This document shows, in pieces, positions 18,270 to 29,118 of a stretch of 64,000 nucleotides of DNA (positions are counted from its first letter, which is position 1; every line of letters starts with the position of its first letter). Made by a program: the position numbers and the translations under genes. Below the pieces are notes generated by a model. That model made no database searches. It worked only from the letters and a program-made list of their open reading frames with translations, and was not told where the DNA came from. Source of the stretch: Massilibacillus massiliensis (lineage in GTDB: Bacteria > Bacillota > Negativicutes > FLKF01); assembly GCF_900086705.1 (NCBI RefSeq), contig NZ_LT575483.1, forward strand, positions 1,953,894-2,017,893. The letters run 5' to 3'.

Positions 18270-19769
18270 TTATGCCTTATCAACCCATCTCATAACATGA
18301 GAAACCGCATTTTGCCAACCACTATAATAAGTTTCCCGCTCATGCTCCGATATTTGTGGTTTAAAACAAGCGTCTCCTTGCCATTTATTTTTCAATTCTT
18401 CTGTATCTTTCCAAACGCCAATCGCTAATCCGGCAAAATATGCAGCACCTAATGCAGTTGTTTCTCTAATCCGAGATCGCTTAATAGGAACGCCTAAAAT
18501 ATCCGATTGAAATTGTACCAGCAGATTATTATTACTCGCGCCGCCATCCACTTTTAAATCCTCAATTTTCATTTTCGTATCCGATTCGATCGCCTCCACG
18601 ACGTCGCGTACCTGATAGGCCATCGCAACCAGCGCAGCTCTAACAATATGTGATTTTGTCGTATCATTTTTCAGACCGATCATCATTCCGCTAGTTTGCA
18701 TATCCCAATAAGGCGCACTGAGCCCGCGAAACGCCGGCACGAAATATACCCCGCCAGTATCCCCCACTTTTTTAGCCAGCCACTCTGATTCTGCCAGAGT
18801 ATCCAAAATTCCTAACCCGCTTTTCAACCATTGAATTGCCGCCCCAGCAACGAAAACACTGCCTTCAAGTGCATATGTAATTTCGTTCTTCAACCCCCAA
18901 GCAATTGTTGTAATTAACCCATTATTGGATTGATAAAATTTGCTTCCCGTATTCATGAGGAAAAAAGAACCTTCTCCATAAGTATTTTTCGCCATACCCG
19001 GATCAAAACACCCCTGTCCAAATAAATCTGCCTGCTGATTACCGGCATCTCCCGCAATCGGTGTCTTCATACCAAAAACCGCTGGATCGGTATATCCATA
19101 GACCTCGCTTGAAGAACAAACTTTAGGCAGCATACACTGCGGGATTTTTAAATACCGTAATAGATCCTCGTCCCACTTTAATTCACGCAAATTGTAAAGT
19201 AACGTTCTTGATGCATTAGAATAATCTGTCGCAAAAATTTTTCCTCCACTAAGCTTCCACATAATCCACGTATCCACTGTTCCAAAAAGCAGCTTTCCAT
19301 CTTCTGCACGCTGCTTTGCACCTGTTACATGATCCAAAATCCAACGTATTTTACTACCGGAAAAATACGAATTGATAATCAGCGACGTTTTTTGCCTAAA
19401 CTCCTCTTCCAATCCCATGCTTCGCAAGTTACAGCAAATATCCTCCGTCTGTCGCGACTGCCAGCTGATGGCATTATAAATCGGTCTTCCCGTAAACCTG
19501 TCCCATATCACAGTCGTCTCTCGCTGATTTGTTATTCCGATTGCTACAATGTCTTCTTTTTTTATTCCCGATTTTTCAATTGCCTCCTGCACCACCAGCA
19601 GTTGGGTACTCCAAATCTCCTCGGCATCTTGCTCCACCCAGCCGGGCTGGGGGTGGAGTGACACAATCTCTTTTTGCGCTACTGACACAATATTTGAGTC
19701 GTTATCAAAAATAACGGCTCGGTTTTTCATCGTGCCTGCATCCAAAGCCAATACATACCCTTTTTTCAT
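18270..19769 (-). CDS. Glycerol-kinase paralogue, probably catalytically inactive
   Basis: 499 residues, the same length as and colinear with the true GlpK at 24153-25652. Three key sites differ. The ATP loop DAGTTSNR has become DAGTMKNR, the catalytic Asp in [10 protein letters not shown] is Asn (GNQQADLFGQ), and the phosphate-contact YGTGC has become YGEGS. Glycerol contacts in TNQRET and the Tyr in NSYFSGSK remain. The frame is intact with a good GGGAG site, so this looks like a conserved pseudoenzyme that may bind glycerol without phosphorylating it, perhaps as a sensor or a partner of GlpK. It lies after glpC, with its own promoter and leader hairpin. Loss of activity is inference from known glycerol kinase residues. 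Confidence 0.8.
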   Translation of the reverse strand: MKKGYVLALDAGTMKNRAVIFDNDSNIVSVAQKEIVSLHPQPGWVEQDAEEIWSTQLLVVQEAIEKSGIKKEDIVAIGITNQRETTVIWDRFTGRPIYNAISWQSRQTEDICCNLRSMGLEEEFRQKTSLIINSYFSGSKIRWILDHVTGAKQRAEDGKLLFGTVDTWIMWKLSGGKIFATDYSNASRTLLYNLRELKWDEDLLRYLKIPQCMLPKVCSSSEVYGYTDPAVFGMKTPIAGDAGNQQADLFGQGCFDPGMAKNTYGEGSFFLMNTGSKFYQSNNGLITTIAWGLKNEITYALEGSVFVAGAAIQWLKSGLGILDTLAESEWLAKKVGDTGGVYFVPAFRGLSAPYWDMQTSGMMIGLKNDTTKSHIVRAALVAMAYQVRDVVEAIESDTKMKIEDLKVDGGASNNNLLVQFQSDILGVPIKRSRIRETTALGAAYFAGLAIGVWKDTEELKNKWQGDACFKPQISEHERETYYSGWQNAVSHVMRWVDKA

Positions 19770-19829
19770 GCCAAAATCTCCCTCATCATGACTGAAAAAT
19801 TCTCTGTTTTATTCCAAGTCTGGGGTACC

Positions 19830-19865
19830 AAAAATAAGATGAATATAACGATTCATCTTATTTTT
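19830..19865 (-). terminator. Hairpin between glpC and the kinase paralogue
   Basis: AAAAATAAGATGAAT pairs perfectly with its complement 6 bases later, giving A/T-rich tails on both strands. It can end the glp transcript, but it also lies between the promoter at 19891-19920 and the paralogue's start codon, so it could attenuate that gene. Confidence 0.6.
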
Positions 19866-19890
19866 CATTCTACTTATACTCTTATGGAAT

Positions 19891-19920
19891 ATTATACCAT
19901 GTCATGAATGATAATATCAA
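19891..19920 (-). promoter_or_regulatory. Promoter of the kinase paralogue
   Basis: The minus strand has TTGATA (19915-19920), 18 bases and TATAAT (19891-19896), just downstream of the glpC stop. Confidence 0.6.
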
Positions 19921-19948
19921 AACAAATGAGAAATAAAATTTAAACTTT

Positions 19949-21184
19949 CTATTTTTTATCTATTCGATTGCTTAAACCATATGCTAGATTAAGCACTTCT
20001 ATCGGGTGCACTGCCCGAACTCCAGTTGCATGCTCTATCTGAACCCGACATGTTCCACAGTCGGAAATCACGCGATCCGCTACTGACGCCTTAATACGAT
20101 GAAAAAGTTCCCTGCCCACGTCCATTGATATCTCATATTTATCTGCCTTAAATCCATAATTTCCCGAGATTCCACAACAGCCCGCATCCGCATTTTCAAC
20201 GTTACTATGTGGAATAAGTGACAACAATTCAAGTGCCGGTGCCCCAATCCCTTGCACACGTAAATGGCACGGTGCATGATAAATATAGTGCTCAGTTAAT
20301 TTATTAAAATTTTGATTCAAACGATTTTTATCATATAAATCCAATAAAAATTCACACGCGTCATAAATTAATGCCGCGTTTCTATCGACATCCGGCAAAT
20401 CAAACAACTCCGCATATTCTTGTTTAAGCATCAAAGAACAGCTTGTGCAGCAAGTCAGAATCGGATAATTTTTATCTGCCCATTTACGAAGAATTGCAGT
20501 ATTTTTAGACGCCTTTTTTTTCGCTTCCTCTAAGTAACCTGTAACAACTAAAGGTGAACCACAGCAAACAAATTCTTCATCAACAATAACTTCATAATGA
20601 TTCTGCTGCATAACTCGTACGAGTGCAAGACCGACTTCCGGATTGTTCTCATTAACGAAGCATCCTGGGAAAAATACCACTTTATCGGCATACGCAACCT
20701 GCTCTATTTCCCGAAATTGATGAAGAAATGATTTTTTTGCATAGCTGGGCATAGGACGCTCCGATGCAATTCCCACCATTTTAAACATCCCTGATTTCCG
20801 TCCGATTTCTGCTCCTAAATTCGCAAAAAAAGCCCCCAACGGCAGTCTTCGTGCCATTTTTATCATCAGCTCACTATGCGCCAAAATATAATCTCTTAAA
20901 GAATGCCTGTGCGTTTTATAATATTCACCACGCTGCAACATATTTAAAGTCGATATGGCCACCCCAGAGGGGCAGGAAATATCACAATTCTTGCAATTTG
21001 AGCAAAACTCAAGCGATGCTTCATCATCCTCTTCTGCAAAATGCATTCTGCTTTGCGCGGGGCCAACAAGTTTGGGCCCCTTGAATTTCCGAGTTGCAGC
21101 AGTTACTGGGCAGGCAATCATACAGGATGTACAAGCAGTACAATAGTCTGCAGTCCCCTTAGGATTTTCTTCTAATGTGCTCAT
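19949..21184 (-). CDS. glpC: Anaerobic glycerol-3-phosphate dehydrogenase subunit C
   Basis: 411 residues. Two ferredoxin-type Cys clusters lie near the N terminus (CTACTSCMIACP and CSNCKNCDISCP). Two CCG domains follow, with CFVNENNPE, CCGSP, CCTSC, CHLRVQ and CCGISGNYG, ending in DCGTC. The subunit passes electrons from the GlpAB flavoprotein to the membrane quinone pool or another acceptor. It is 10 bases after glpB, and the start has GGAGGCG just upstream. Confidence 0.9.
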   Translation of the reverse strand: MSTLEENPKGTADYCTACTSCMIACPVTAATRKFKGPKLVGPAQSRMHFAEEDDEASLEFCSNCKNCDISCPSGVAISTLNMLQRGEYYKTHRHSLRDYILAHSELMIKMARRLPLGAFFANLGAEIGRKSGMFKMVGIASERPMPSYAKKSFLHQFREIEQVAYADKVVFFPGCFVNENNPEVGLALVRVMQQNHYEVIVDEEFVCCGSPLVVTGYLEEAKKKASKNTAILRKWADKNYPILTCCTSCSLMLKQEYAELFDLPDVDRNAALIYDACEFLLDLYDKNRLNQNFNKLTEHYIYHAPCHLRVQGIGAPALELLSLIPHSNVENADAGCCGISGNYGFKADKYEISMDVGRELFHRIKASVADRVISDCGTCRVQIEHATGVRAVHPIEVLNLAYGLSNRIDKK

Positions 21185-21194
21185 GATGCGCCTC

Positions 21195-22442
21195 CTATAT
21201 TGACATTGCTGCCTGATAAGCAGATACTAATGCCACACCATTTCCTGATTGCTCAAAACAAAAATCATATCCACCAAGATTCCGTCCGACAACGAAAACA
21301 TTTTTAAACAAGCAGTTTTCCTGTGCATCTAATGGACGCATCTGCTGATCTGTAGATATTCCAACCAATGCAAAAGGCTGCTTTTGTGAAGAAAAAATCT
21401 TCTCATTTGCCCATTGATCTGCAGCCCCATCAAACTGAACTGGAATATCAAAAATAGCTTCTTCTATTTCTCCAAAGTTCTCCATCTTCAAACCACCGCC
21501 ATAAAAACCACCGGTTGCCAAAATAAAATGATCTGCCGCATAACTTTTTTCTCTACTTGTACTCTTTGCTTTAACAGCTATACAAACAGCTTCTTTCATC
21601 TGCGCACGCATGACCTTGCAGTTTTCAATAATATCGACATGATGTTTCTTTAAATACCTCAGCAGCATGCTTCGCATTCTCATACCATTTACCGATGGCG
21701 GCAAGCCGGTACATTCGACAACTTCACATTGCAACTCTTCTTGTAAACGTTCCCAAATCTCATAGACTGGACGTACGCCTAAAACCTGCGGTAAAACGAT
21801 AACGCAATCAGAACTTGCCACCTTACGCAACTGCTGTATAAACGTTTCGTAACCTTCTTTCGTATGCAGCCAACGAGCAATATCAAGGCTTGTTAAATCT
21901 CTACCGTCCTCCAAATCAGTAAAAATCATAATCGATTTAAACTGATTTTCTTCTCCCAGCGTCTTTTGTAGATTCTCCTGCATCATATCGATATAATGAT
22001 CTTTTAAGCCAGTAAATCCAACCAAAACAATGGTCTTCCGTTTTAAGCATACATTCCCCTGCATACTGCGCGGTACAAGACAAGATGGTTTCATGGTTCC
22101 CAAAGCAGTTACCACCCATTGATGCTCTGAAAGACTACCACAATAAGGATATTTTTCCGCCTTGCACAGTGTCAAAAAAAACGCGATCGCTTCTTCTATC
22201 ACCTTTATTCCAACTCTTTTATATGGATGTTGTTCTGGCAACGCTGTAATTCCCTCTGCTGGAGAAGCACAAACCAGCTCATCAATTGGATTTGCCAAAA
22301 TATCAATTAAGCCGCTATTTAAAGGAAATGAACCCGAACCATAGGTCAACAAAGTTACTTTTTTACCCCGCTTCGCACTGACTGCTGCTGCCATCAAGCC
22401 GGCAAATCCACCACCAATCACAATTACATCAGACTTTCTCAT
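21195..22442 (-). CDS. glpB: Anaerobic glycerol-3-phosphate dehydrogenase subunit B
   Basis: 415 residues starting MRKSDVIVIGGGFAGLMAA, an FAD-binding motif. A central region has VLPQVLGVRP and CEVVECTGLPPSV, and the C terminus ends in NVFVVGRNLGGYDF. It is the second flavin subunit of the anaerobic enzyme, associating with GlpA. The ATG overlaps the glpA stop as ATGA, fixing the start at 22442 and implying coupling. Confidence 0.88.
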   Translation of the reverse strand: MRKSDVIVIGGGFAGLMAAAVSAKRGKKVTLLTYGSGSFPLNSGLIDILANPIDELVCASPAEGITALPEQHPYKRVGIKVIEEAIAFFLTLCKAEKYPYCGSLSEHQWVVTALGTMKPSCLVPRSMQGNVCLKRKTIVLVGFTGLKDHYIDMMQENLQKTLGEENQFKSIMIFTDLEDGRDLTSLDIARWLHTKEGYETFIQQLRKVASSDCVIVLPQVLGVRPVYEIWERLQEELQCEVVECTGLPPSVNGMRMRSMLLRYLKKHHVDIIENCKVMRAQMKEAVCIAVKAKSTSREKSYAADHFILATGGFYGGGLKMENFGEIEEAIFDIPVQFDGAADQWANEKIFSSQKQPFALVGISTDQQMRPLDAQENCLFKNVFVVGRNLGGYDFCFEQSGNGVALVSAYQAAMSI

Positions 22443-24046
22443 TGCGGAGTTCCTCCCTTCACATTGAATCCGACGCCGTATATTCCTCTCGTTATCTCTA
22501 TTTCTCGCAATGCATTTCCCCAAAGAATAGGTCGAATCCCTTTCCAACGTGCTTGTAAAAAATCCTCTAACTGCTGCAGAGAGTTTTGTTTTCCTGAAAT
22601 TTTCTCAAAACGTGATAGGACCCCAACACTACGCATCGCACAAAAAATCCCTTGACAAGTTCCCATTCCCATTCTTGTTTTCCGCCGAATATCACTCACT
22701 GTATAACTAGTTCCTTCTTGCATGACTTCTTCAATTTCTGCTAATGTTACATTCTCACATTCACAAATCAACTGACGCTCTTGTGGATTTCCTTCTAGCC
22801 GCTTCACTACACGTTGAAAGCGTTCTTCTCCCAATCGATTTGCAGCCAGCGCAGTTCCGTAGGCGGGAAAGTACTTTTTCGCCTTGCGTTTCAACTGCTC
22901 TGATACATCCTGAATTAAAGGTTCCTGCGCAGTACGGCATACTGCAGATATTTGTAATTTCTCACAAACCAGATCCGTTAATCTTTCTGCCATAAGACGA
23001 TAAGTCGTAAATTTTCCGCCTGTAATCGTAATCATTCCATATAATCCATCTTCTGCATGGTCTAAAATAACAAAACCTCTCGAAGCACCGCGTCCCTTAC
23101 CGCCTGACGAACTATATAGAGGTCTGGAACCGGCAAATACTCTCAAAACACGATATTTACGCAAGTTTTCAAAAGTTTTTTCACCAATTTGCAACAAACT
23201 TTCTATTTCTCTAAAAGATGAACTCGTATCTTCAGGGTTCTCTACTGCCATAGAAGTTGTGCCCAAAATTGTGATGGAGCCATGCGGGACAAATATATCT
23301 CCGTCGGCAGGTACATGCAATCGATTTACGATCCGACTCGTAATTCTTTGGTTAAATGCAATTAATGTTCCCTTATCGGGTTGTACACGCACATCAAGCC
23401 CAGCGAGTGCAGCAATTTTTCCAGACCACGGGCCCGCTGCATTGACTACAAATTCACAATAAATAAAATAAGTTCTCCCTGTAAACTGCTCCAGAACTTC
23501 AACGCCGGTTACTTTACCATTTTCTGAAAAAATTTTTATAACCTCTGTATAAGTTTTAATACGTCCACCATACCGCCTCGCAGAATCTATGTTTTGCCAC
23601 GCCATGCGAAAACCATCAATTGCAGCATCAGGCACTCTGTATGCCGACACAATTTTATGTGATAAATTCGGCTCCAACTGGCAAGCCTCTTGCGGTGAAA
23701 TTGCAACTGCATCTATTCCACTATTCCTGCATCCTTCCACCCACTTTTTTTCAAATTCCACATCATCCTCCGGTAAACGGACAAATAAACCTTCTGTTGC
23801 CTCCACACAGGACTTTCCAATCTTTCGTAAAATCTCATTTTCTTCTATGCATTCTCTAGCCGCTTCCTGATCCTTTACAGCGTAACGTGCTCCACTATGC
23901 AAAAGTCCATGATAGCGGGAACTGGTTCCATTGACCATATCCAGCTTCTCTAAAAGTAATACATCGACGCCACGCATAGCTAAATCACGCAATATTCCAA
24001 CGCCGGTTGCTCCACCGCCGATAACAATTACCGTCGCTCTCTCCAT
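22439..24046 (-). CDS. glpA: Anaerobic glycerol-3-phosphate dehydrogenase subunit A
   Basis: 535 residues. The FAD fingerprint VIVIGGGATGVGILRDLAMRG is followed by the glycerol-phosphate oxidase family motif SSRYHGLLHSGARYAV. At the C terminus is a BFD-like [2Fe-2S] domain with CECENVTLAEI and GTCQGIFC. It oxidises glycerol 3-phosphate to dihydroxyacetone phosphate under anaerobic conditions. The start MERATVIV at 24046 follows AAAGGGG. It is co-transcribed with glpK upstream. Confidence 0.92.
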   Translation of the reverse strand: MERATVIVIGGGATGVGILRDLAMRGVDVLLLEKLDMVNGTSSRYHGLLHSGARYAVKDQEAARECIEENEILRKIGKSCVEATEGLFVRLPEDDVEFEKKWVEGCRNSGIDAVAISPQEACQLEPNLSHKIVSAYRVPDAAIDGFRMAWQNIDSARRYGGRIKTYTEVIKIFSENGKVTGVEVLEQFTGRTYFIYCEFVVNAAGPWSGKIAALAGLDVRVQPDKGTLIAFNQRITSRIVNRLHVPADGDIFVPHGSITILGTTSMAVENPEDTSSSFREIESLLQIGEKTFENLRKYRVLRVFAGSRPLYSSSGGKGRGASRGFVILDHAEDGLYGMITITGGKFTTYRLMAERLTDLVCEKLQISAVCRTAQEPLIQDVSEQLKRKAKKYFPAYGTALAANRLGEERFQRVVKRLEGNPQERQLICECENVTLAEIEEVMQEGTSYTVSDIRRKTRMGMGTCQGIFCAMRSVGVLSRFEKISGKQNSLQQLEDFLQARWKGIRPILWGNALREIEITRGIYGVGFNVKGGTPQ

Positions 24047-24084
24047 GATTACATCCCCTTTATTCACCTTATAAGCGAGCAGAA

Positions 24085-24118
24085 AGGATCCTCTTGTGAA
24101 ATTATCCAAGAGAATCCT
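24085..24118 (-). other. Hairpin between glpK and glpA
   Basis: AGGATCCTCTTG pairs with CAAGAGAATCCT across a 10-base loop. No T run follows on the minus strand, so it is more likely an RNA processing or stability element than a terminator. Confidence 0.4.
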
Positions 24119-24152
24119 CCCAGCATGATCTGTTCATGCCTTACAATCAAAA

Positions 24153-25658
<1,506 letters not shown>

Positions 25659-25738
25659 TCACTCCCCATTCCATTTTATAGATTTTAAAGATAATATTCT
25701 CAATGTTTAGAATATTAAGAATTTATGTAGATTAAAAT

Positions 25739-26473
25739 TTATATAATTGCAAATATTTTGGCTATCCATACTGCCGCTACAGCACCAGCCATCGGTGCAA
25801 CAATGGGAACCCAAGAATAACTCCAATCAGAATCACCTTTGCCGGAAATCGGTAAAATTGCATGTGCAATACGCGGTCCAAGGTCACGAACTGGATTTAC
25901 AGCATATCCTGTAGGCCCGCAAAACGACAACCCCACTGCCCAGACTGCTAATCCAGCCATATACGTACCCATTCCTGGAATAAATCCATTGGTCCCGGAA
26001 ACGAATTTATTGCCAAAAGATATGAAAATAAGGAACAGCAGCATACTGGCAAGAAATTCACAAAGCGCATTTGCACCATAATTCCGGATCGCAGGAATCG
26101 TACAAAAAACCCCCAACTTTGTAGCCTTATCTTCCGTAGCCTCCCAATGTGGCAAATAAGCAAGCCAAACAATCGTTGCGCCAACAATTCCGCCGAGAAG
26201 CTGTGCAATCATAATTTGAATTGCGACGGATAATGAATATGTTCCCATCAATAATTTGTAGAAAGTTACTGCTGTATTCAAGTCTCCTGTATTTCCGACG
26301 GCAAGCCCGCAACTGATTCCCATAACCACTGCCATTCCCCATCCTGTATAAACAACAATGGGTCCACCACCAAGACCTTTTGATTTTTTTAAAGATACAT
26401 TGGCCACAACTCCACAACCAAAGGCTAATAGTACTGCAGTTCCGATAAATTCTCCTAATAAGACTCCATCCAT
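25739..26473 (-). CDS. glpF: Glycerol uptake facilitator (aquaglyceroporin)
   Basis: 244 residues with six membrane segments and two pore half-helices. The usual twin NPA motifs are changed: the first is NTA (DLNTAVTF) and the second NPV (AVNPVRDLGPR), with the Arg of the selectivity filter kept. Family membership is clear, and the glp context argues for glycerol. The altered motifs may widen or shift selectivity, for example toward diols. The start follows a GGGGGG site. Confidence 0.9.
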   Translation of the reverse strand: MDGVLLGEFIGTAVLLAFGCGVVANVSLKKSKGLGGGPIVVYTGWGMAVVMGISCGLAVGNTGDLNTAVTFYKLLMGTYSLSVAIQIMIAQLLGGIVGATIVWLAYLPHWEATEDKATKLGVFCTIPAIRNYGANALCEFLASMLLFLIFISFGNKFVSGTNGFIPGMGTYMAGLAVWAVGLSFCGPTGYAVNPVRDLGPRIAHAILPISGKGDSDWSYSWVPIVAPMAGAVAAVWIAKIFAII

Positions 26474-26669
26474 TTTTCATGCCCCCCTATTCAGTTTAAT
26501 GAATTTTCATAAACATAGGTCATACACACAGATTTTTAATATTCAGAATATTCAGCGGTTTAAATCTCTTTTACTTCACACTCCTTTTTCAGAAATTCAT
26601 CACCTGAAACTTCTCAGCTTCCTTCACCGACATTTTGATTTTAAAAACTAAATATTGTATTTAATATAA

Positions 26670-26697
26670 ATATTATCATAATATTTCGTACTGTCAA
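26670..26697 (-). promoter_or_regulatory. Promoter of the glpFKABC operon
   Basis: The minus strand shows TTGACA (26692-26697), a 16-base spacer and TAATAT (26670-26675), about 190 bases ahead of glpF. Confidence 0.65.
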
Positions 26698-26828
26698 TAC
26701 GTAATTTCGTAAAATATTTTATATTATTATGTTTTTTCGTTTTGTCATTTACTTACTTTAAAATATATCTTATGATATAATATAAATGTTTTATTTTATA
26801 AATTAACCACTTTTCCTTCACACAACAT

Positions 26829-26868
26829 CAGATAAAATCGGCTGTAGCAGCGATAAGTATTTTATCTG
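26829..26868. promoter_or_regulatory. 10-base inverted repeat in the glp/HTH intergenic region
   Basis: CAGATAAAAT (26829-26838) is repeated inverted as ATTTTATCTG (26859-26868). It lies between the glp promoter and the divergent HTH gene and could be an operator or a leader hairpin. The remaining bases of 26474-26959 are AT-rich with no gene. Confidence 0.4.
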
Positions 26869-26959
26869 TCTGCATATAAAATTTGCTAAGTTATCTGTAT
26901 ACGCGTGAACTAAAATGTTAGAGCGTATCAGAACTTAGAATAAGAAGGTGTATACTATT

Positions 26960-27286
26960 TTGACTCGAGAGGATTATATTAAATCGCTTATAAAATCGCA
27001 TGGTTATAATTTAAAAGAATTTGCCACGCAAATTAACATGCCCTACACAACTTTATTATCTATTTTAAACGGATCCATTGGCGGTGCGGCTGTGGATAAT
27101 GTATTAAAAATCTGCCATGCGCTCCATATAAAAATTGAAGACTTGGATCACTTCGGAACAGAAGCTCAAATTCTGCCTAATCATCAAAAAGATGAACAAG
27201 ATATTGATCCCTTTCTGTTAAAACTCATCCGTGAACTTTCTCCTGAGAAACGCATTGCACTTAAAATACTTTTAACACATATGTAA
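26960..27286 (+). CDS. Small XRE-type helix-turn-helix protein
   Basis: About 108 residues. An N-terminal XRE/Cro fold (SHGYNLKEFATQINMPYTTL as the HTH, then LLSILNGSIGGAAVDNVLKI) is followed by a short acidic linker and a helical tail. The start is taken as TTG at 26960 because AAGGTG is nine bases upstream. The in-frame GTG at 26948 is part of that site. It is divergent from the glp operon and may regulate it, but there is no direct evidence; it could equally be autonomous. Confidence 0.7.
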   Translation: MTREDYIKSLIKSHGYNLKEFATQINMPYTTLLSILNGSIGGAAVDNVLKICHALHIKIEDLDHFGTEAQILPNHQKDEQDIDPFLLKLIRELSPEKRIALKILLTHM

Positions 27287-27296
27287 TTTGATAAAA

Positions 27297-27341
27297 CAAA
27301 GAGAGGATGATGCACCAAAAAACTGCATCATCCTCTCTTTG
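27297..27341 (+). terminator. Terminator after the HTH gene
   Basis: An 18-base perfect stem (CAAAGAGAGGATGATGCA) is followed by TTTTA, 10 bases beyond the stop codon. Confidence 0.8.
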
Positions 27342-27477
27342 TTTTATTACAACGAAATACGCAAATTCTCATAAACTTCTCTATTGCTTTTCCATTATAT
27401 AAATAAATATTTGCTTTTCCACAGATAATACGATATTCTACAATAAATATAATTATTTTAATAGATAGGTGGCTACG

Positions 27478-29034
27478 ATGAGCGTATTAAATGTAGAAAA
27501 TGTATCACATGGTTTTGGTGCAAGAACCATTTTGGAGGACGCTTCCTTCCGATTATTAAAAGGTGAACATGTTGGGTTGATCGGAGCAAATGGCGAGGGA
27601 AAATCAACCTTTCTAAATATTATTACCGGGCAATTACAGCCCGATCAAGGAAAAGTCACTTGGTCAAATCGTGTAACTGTTGGTTATTTAGATCAGCATG
27701 CTGTGCTAAAAAAAGGAATGAGCATTCGTGAAGTACTCCGTACGGCTTTCGATGAAATGTACAAATTAGAAGCCGAAATGATCGGAATTTACGATAAGAT
27801 GGGTGACGCTGCTTCAGACGAACTCGACAAAATGATGACGGATGTCGGCGAAATTCAAGATATTTTAGACCACAACAGTTTTTATATGATCGACGCGAAA
27901 ATTGAAGAAATCGCCAATGGTCTTGGCTTACGTGATATCGGACTGGATAAAGACGTAACGGATCTTAGCGGCGGACAACGCACAAAAGTCTTATTAACAA
28001 AACTTTTATTGCAAAACCCTACGATTTTAATTCTCGATGAACCGACAAACTATTTAGATGTAGAGCATATTGACTGGCTGACGAATTATTTGAAAAACTA
28101 TGAGAATGCTTTCATTCTCGTATCACATGATATCGCATTTTTAAATAATGTAATCAACGTCATTTATCATGTTGAAAATGCCACTTTAACACGATATACC
28201 GGCGACTATACACAATTTCAAGCGATGCATGAAATGCGTAAAAAACAAGAAAATGCTGCGTTTGAACGACAACAGCAGGAAATTGACCGTTTAGAAGATT
28301 TCATTGCCAGAAATAAAGCCCGTGTTGCTACACGCGGCATGGCAAACAGCCGGCAAAAACGTTTAGACAAAATGGAAATCATCGAAAAACCAAAAGAAAA
28401 GCCAAAACCTCATTTTCATTTTAAAGAAGCAAGAACACCAAGTCGTTTCGTAATCGAAGCCAAGCAGCTTGTACTCGGTTATGACGAACCACTCACAAAG
28501 CCCGTCGATATCGTACTTGAACGCGGACAAAAGATTGCCATTCGCGGCGTAAATGGCTTAGGTAAAACTACATTACTTAAAACATTACTTGGAAAAATCC
28601 AACCAATTTCCGGTAAAATAGAACTCGGTGAATTTTTAGAACCAGGTTATTTTGAGCAAGAATCTAGCCGCGACAATGATAATACAGCGCTTGAAGATGT
28701 TTGGGCCCAGTATCCCGGCATGAGTAACTACGAAGTACGTGCCGCACTCGCTAACTGTGGTTTAACCAACGAACACATCACCAGTAAAATGATGGTTTTA
28801 AGCGGCGGCGAAGCTGCCAAAGTCCGCCTGTGCAAAGTTATGCAAAGCAAGATTAATTTACTGGTATTAGATGAACCGACAAACCACTTAGATGTGGAAG
28901 CAAAGGAAGAGCTAAAACGCGCCTTAATGGATTTTAAAGGCACAATTCTCCTCGTATCCCATGAACCTGAATTTTATGAAGGCTGGGTAACCGATGTATG
29001 GAACGTCGAAGGTTGGACAACAAAAATCGTTTAA
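27478..29034 (+). CDS. ABC-F family ATPase
   Basis: 518 residues with two cytoplasmic nucleotide-binding domains and no membrane part. Walker A motifs are GANGEGKST and GVNGLGKTT, signatures LSGGQRTK and LSGGEAAK, and Walker B ILDEPTNYLD and VLDEPTNHLD. A charged linker of about 80 residues joins them (EMRKKQENAAFERQQQEIDR). ABC-F proteins act on the ribosome in translation rescue, ribosome maintenance or antibiotic resistance. The motifs resemble the housekeeping EttA/YbiT type more than known resistance types. The ATG at 27478 has AGGTGG five bases upstream. Confidence 0.88.
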   Translation: MSVLNVENVSHGFGARTILEDASFRLLKGEHVGLIGANGEGKSTFLNIITGQLQPDQGKVTWSNRVTVGYLDQHAVLKKGMSIREVLRTAFDEMYKLEAEMIGIYDKMGDAASDELDKMMTDVGEIQDILDHNSFYMIDAKIEEIANGLGLRDIGLDKDVTDLSGGQRTKVLLTKLLLQNPTILILDEPTNYLDVEHIDWLTNYLKNYENAFILVSHDIAFLNNVINVIYHVENATLTRYTGDYTQFQAMHEMRKKQENAAFERQQQEIDRLEDFIARNKARVATRGMANSRQKRLDKMEIIEKPKEKPKPHFHFKEARTPSRFVIEAKQLVLGYDEPLTKPVDIVLERGQKIAIRGVNGLGKTTLLKTLLGKIQPISGKIELGEFLEPGYFEQESSRDNDNTALEDVWAQYPGMSNYEVRAALANCGLTNEHITSKMMVLSGGEAAKVRLCKVMQSKINLLVLDEPTNHLDVEAKEELKRALMDFKGTILLVSHEPEFYEGWVTDVWNVEGWTTKIV

Positions 29035-29046
29035 AGATAAAAAATC

Positions 29047-29095
29047 AGGGAATGTAAAATCGTTTTCAATTACTGTAAACGATTTTACATTCCCT
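29047..29095. terminator. Bidirectional terminator between convergent genes
   Basis: AGGGAATGTAAAATCGTTT and its complement form a 19-base perfect stem with T runs on both sides. It serves the ABC-F gene and the galactitol operon. Confidence 0.8.
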
Positions 29096-29118
29096 TTTTC
29101 TTATCATGTACATAATGC

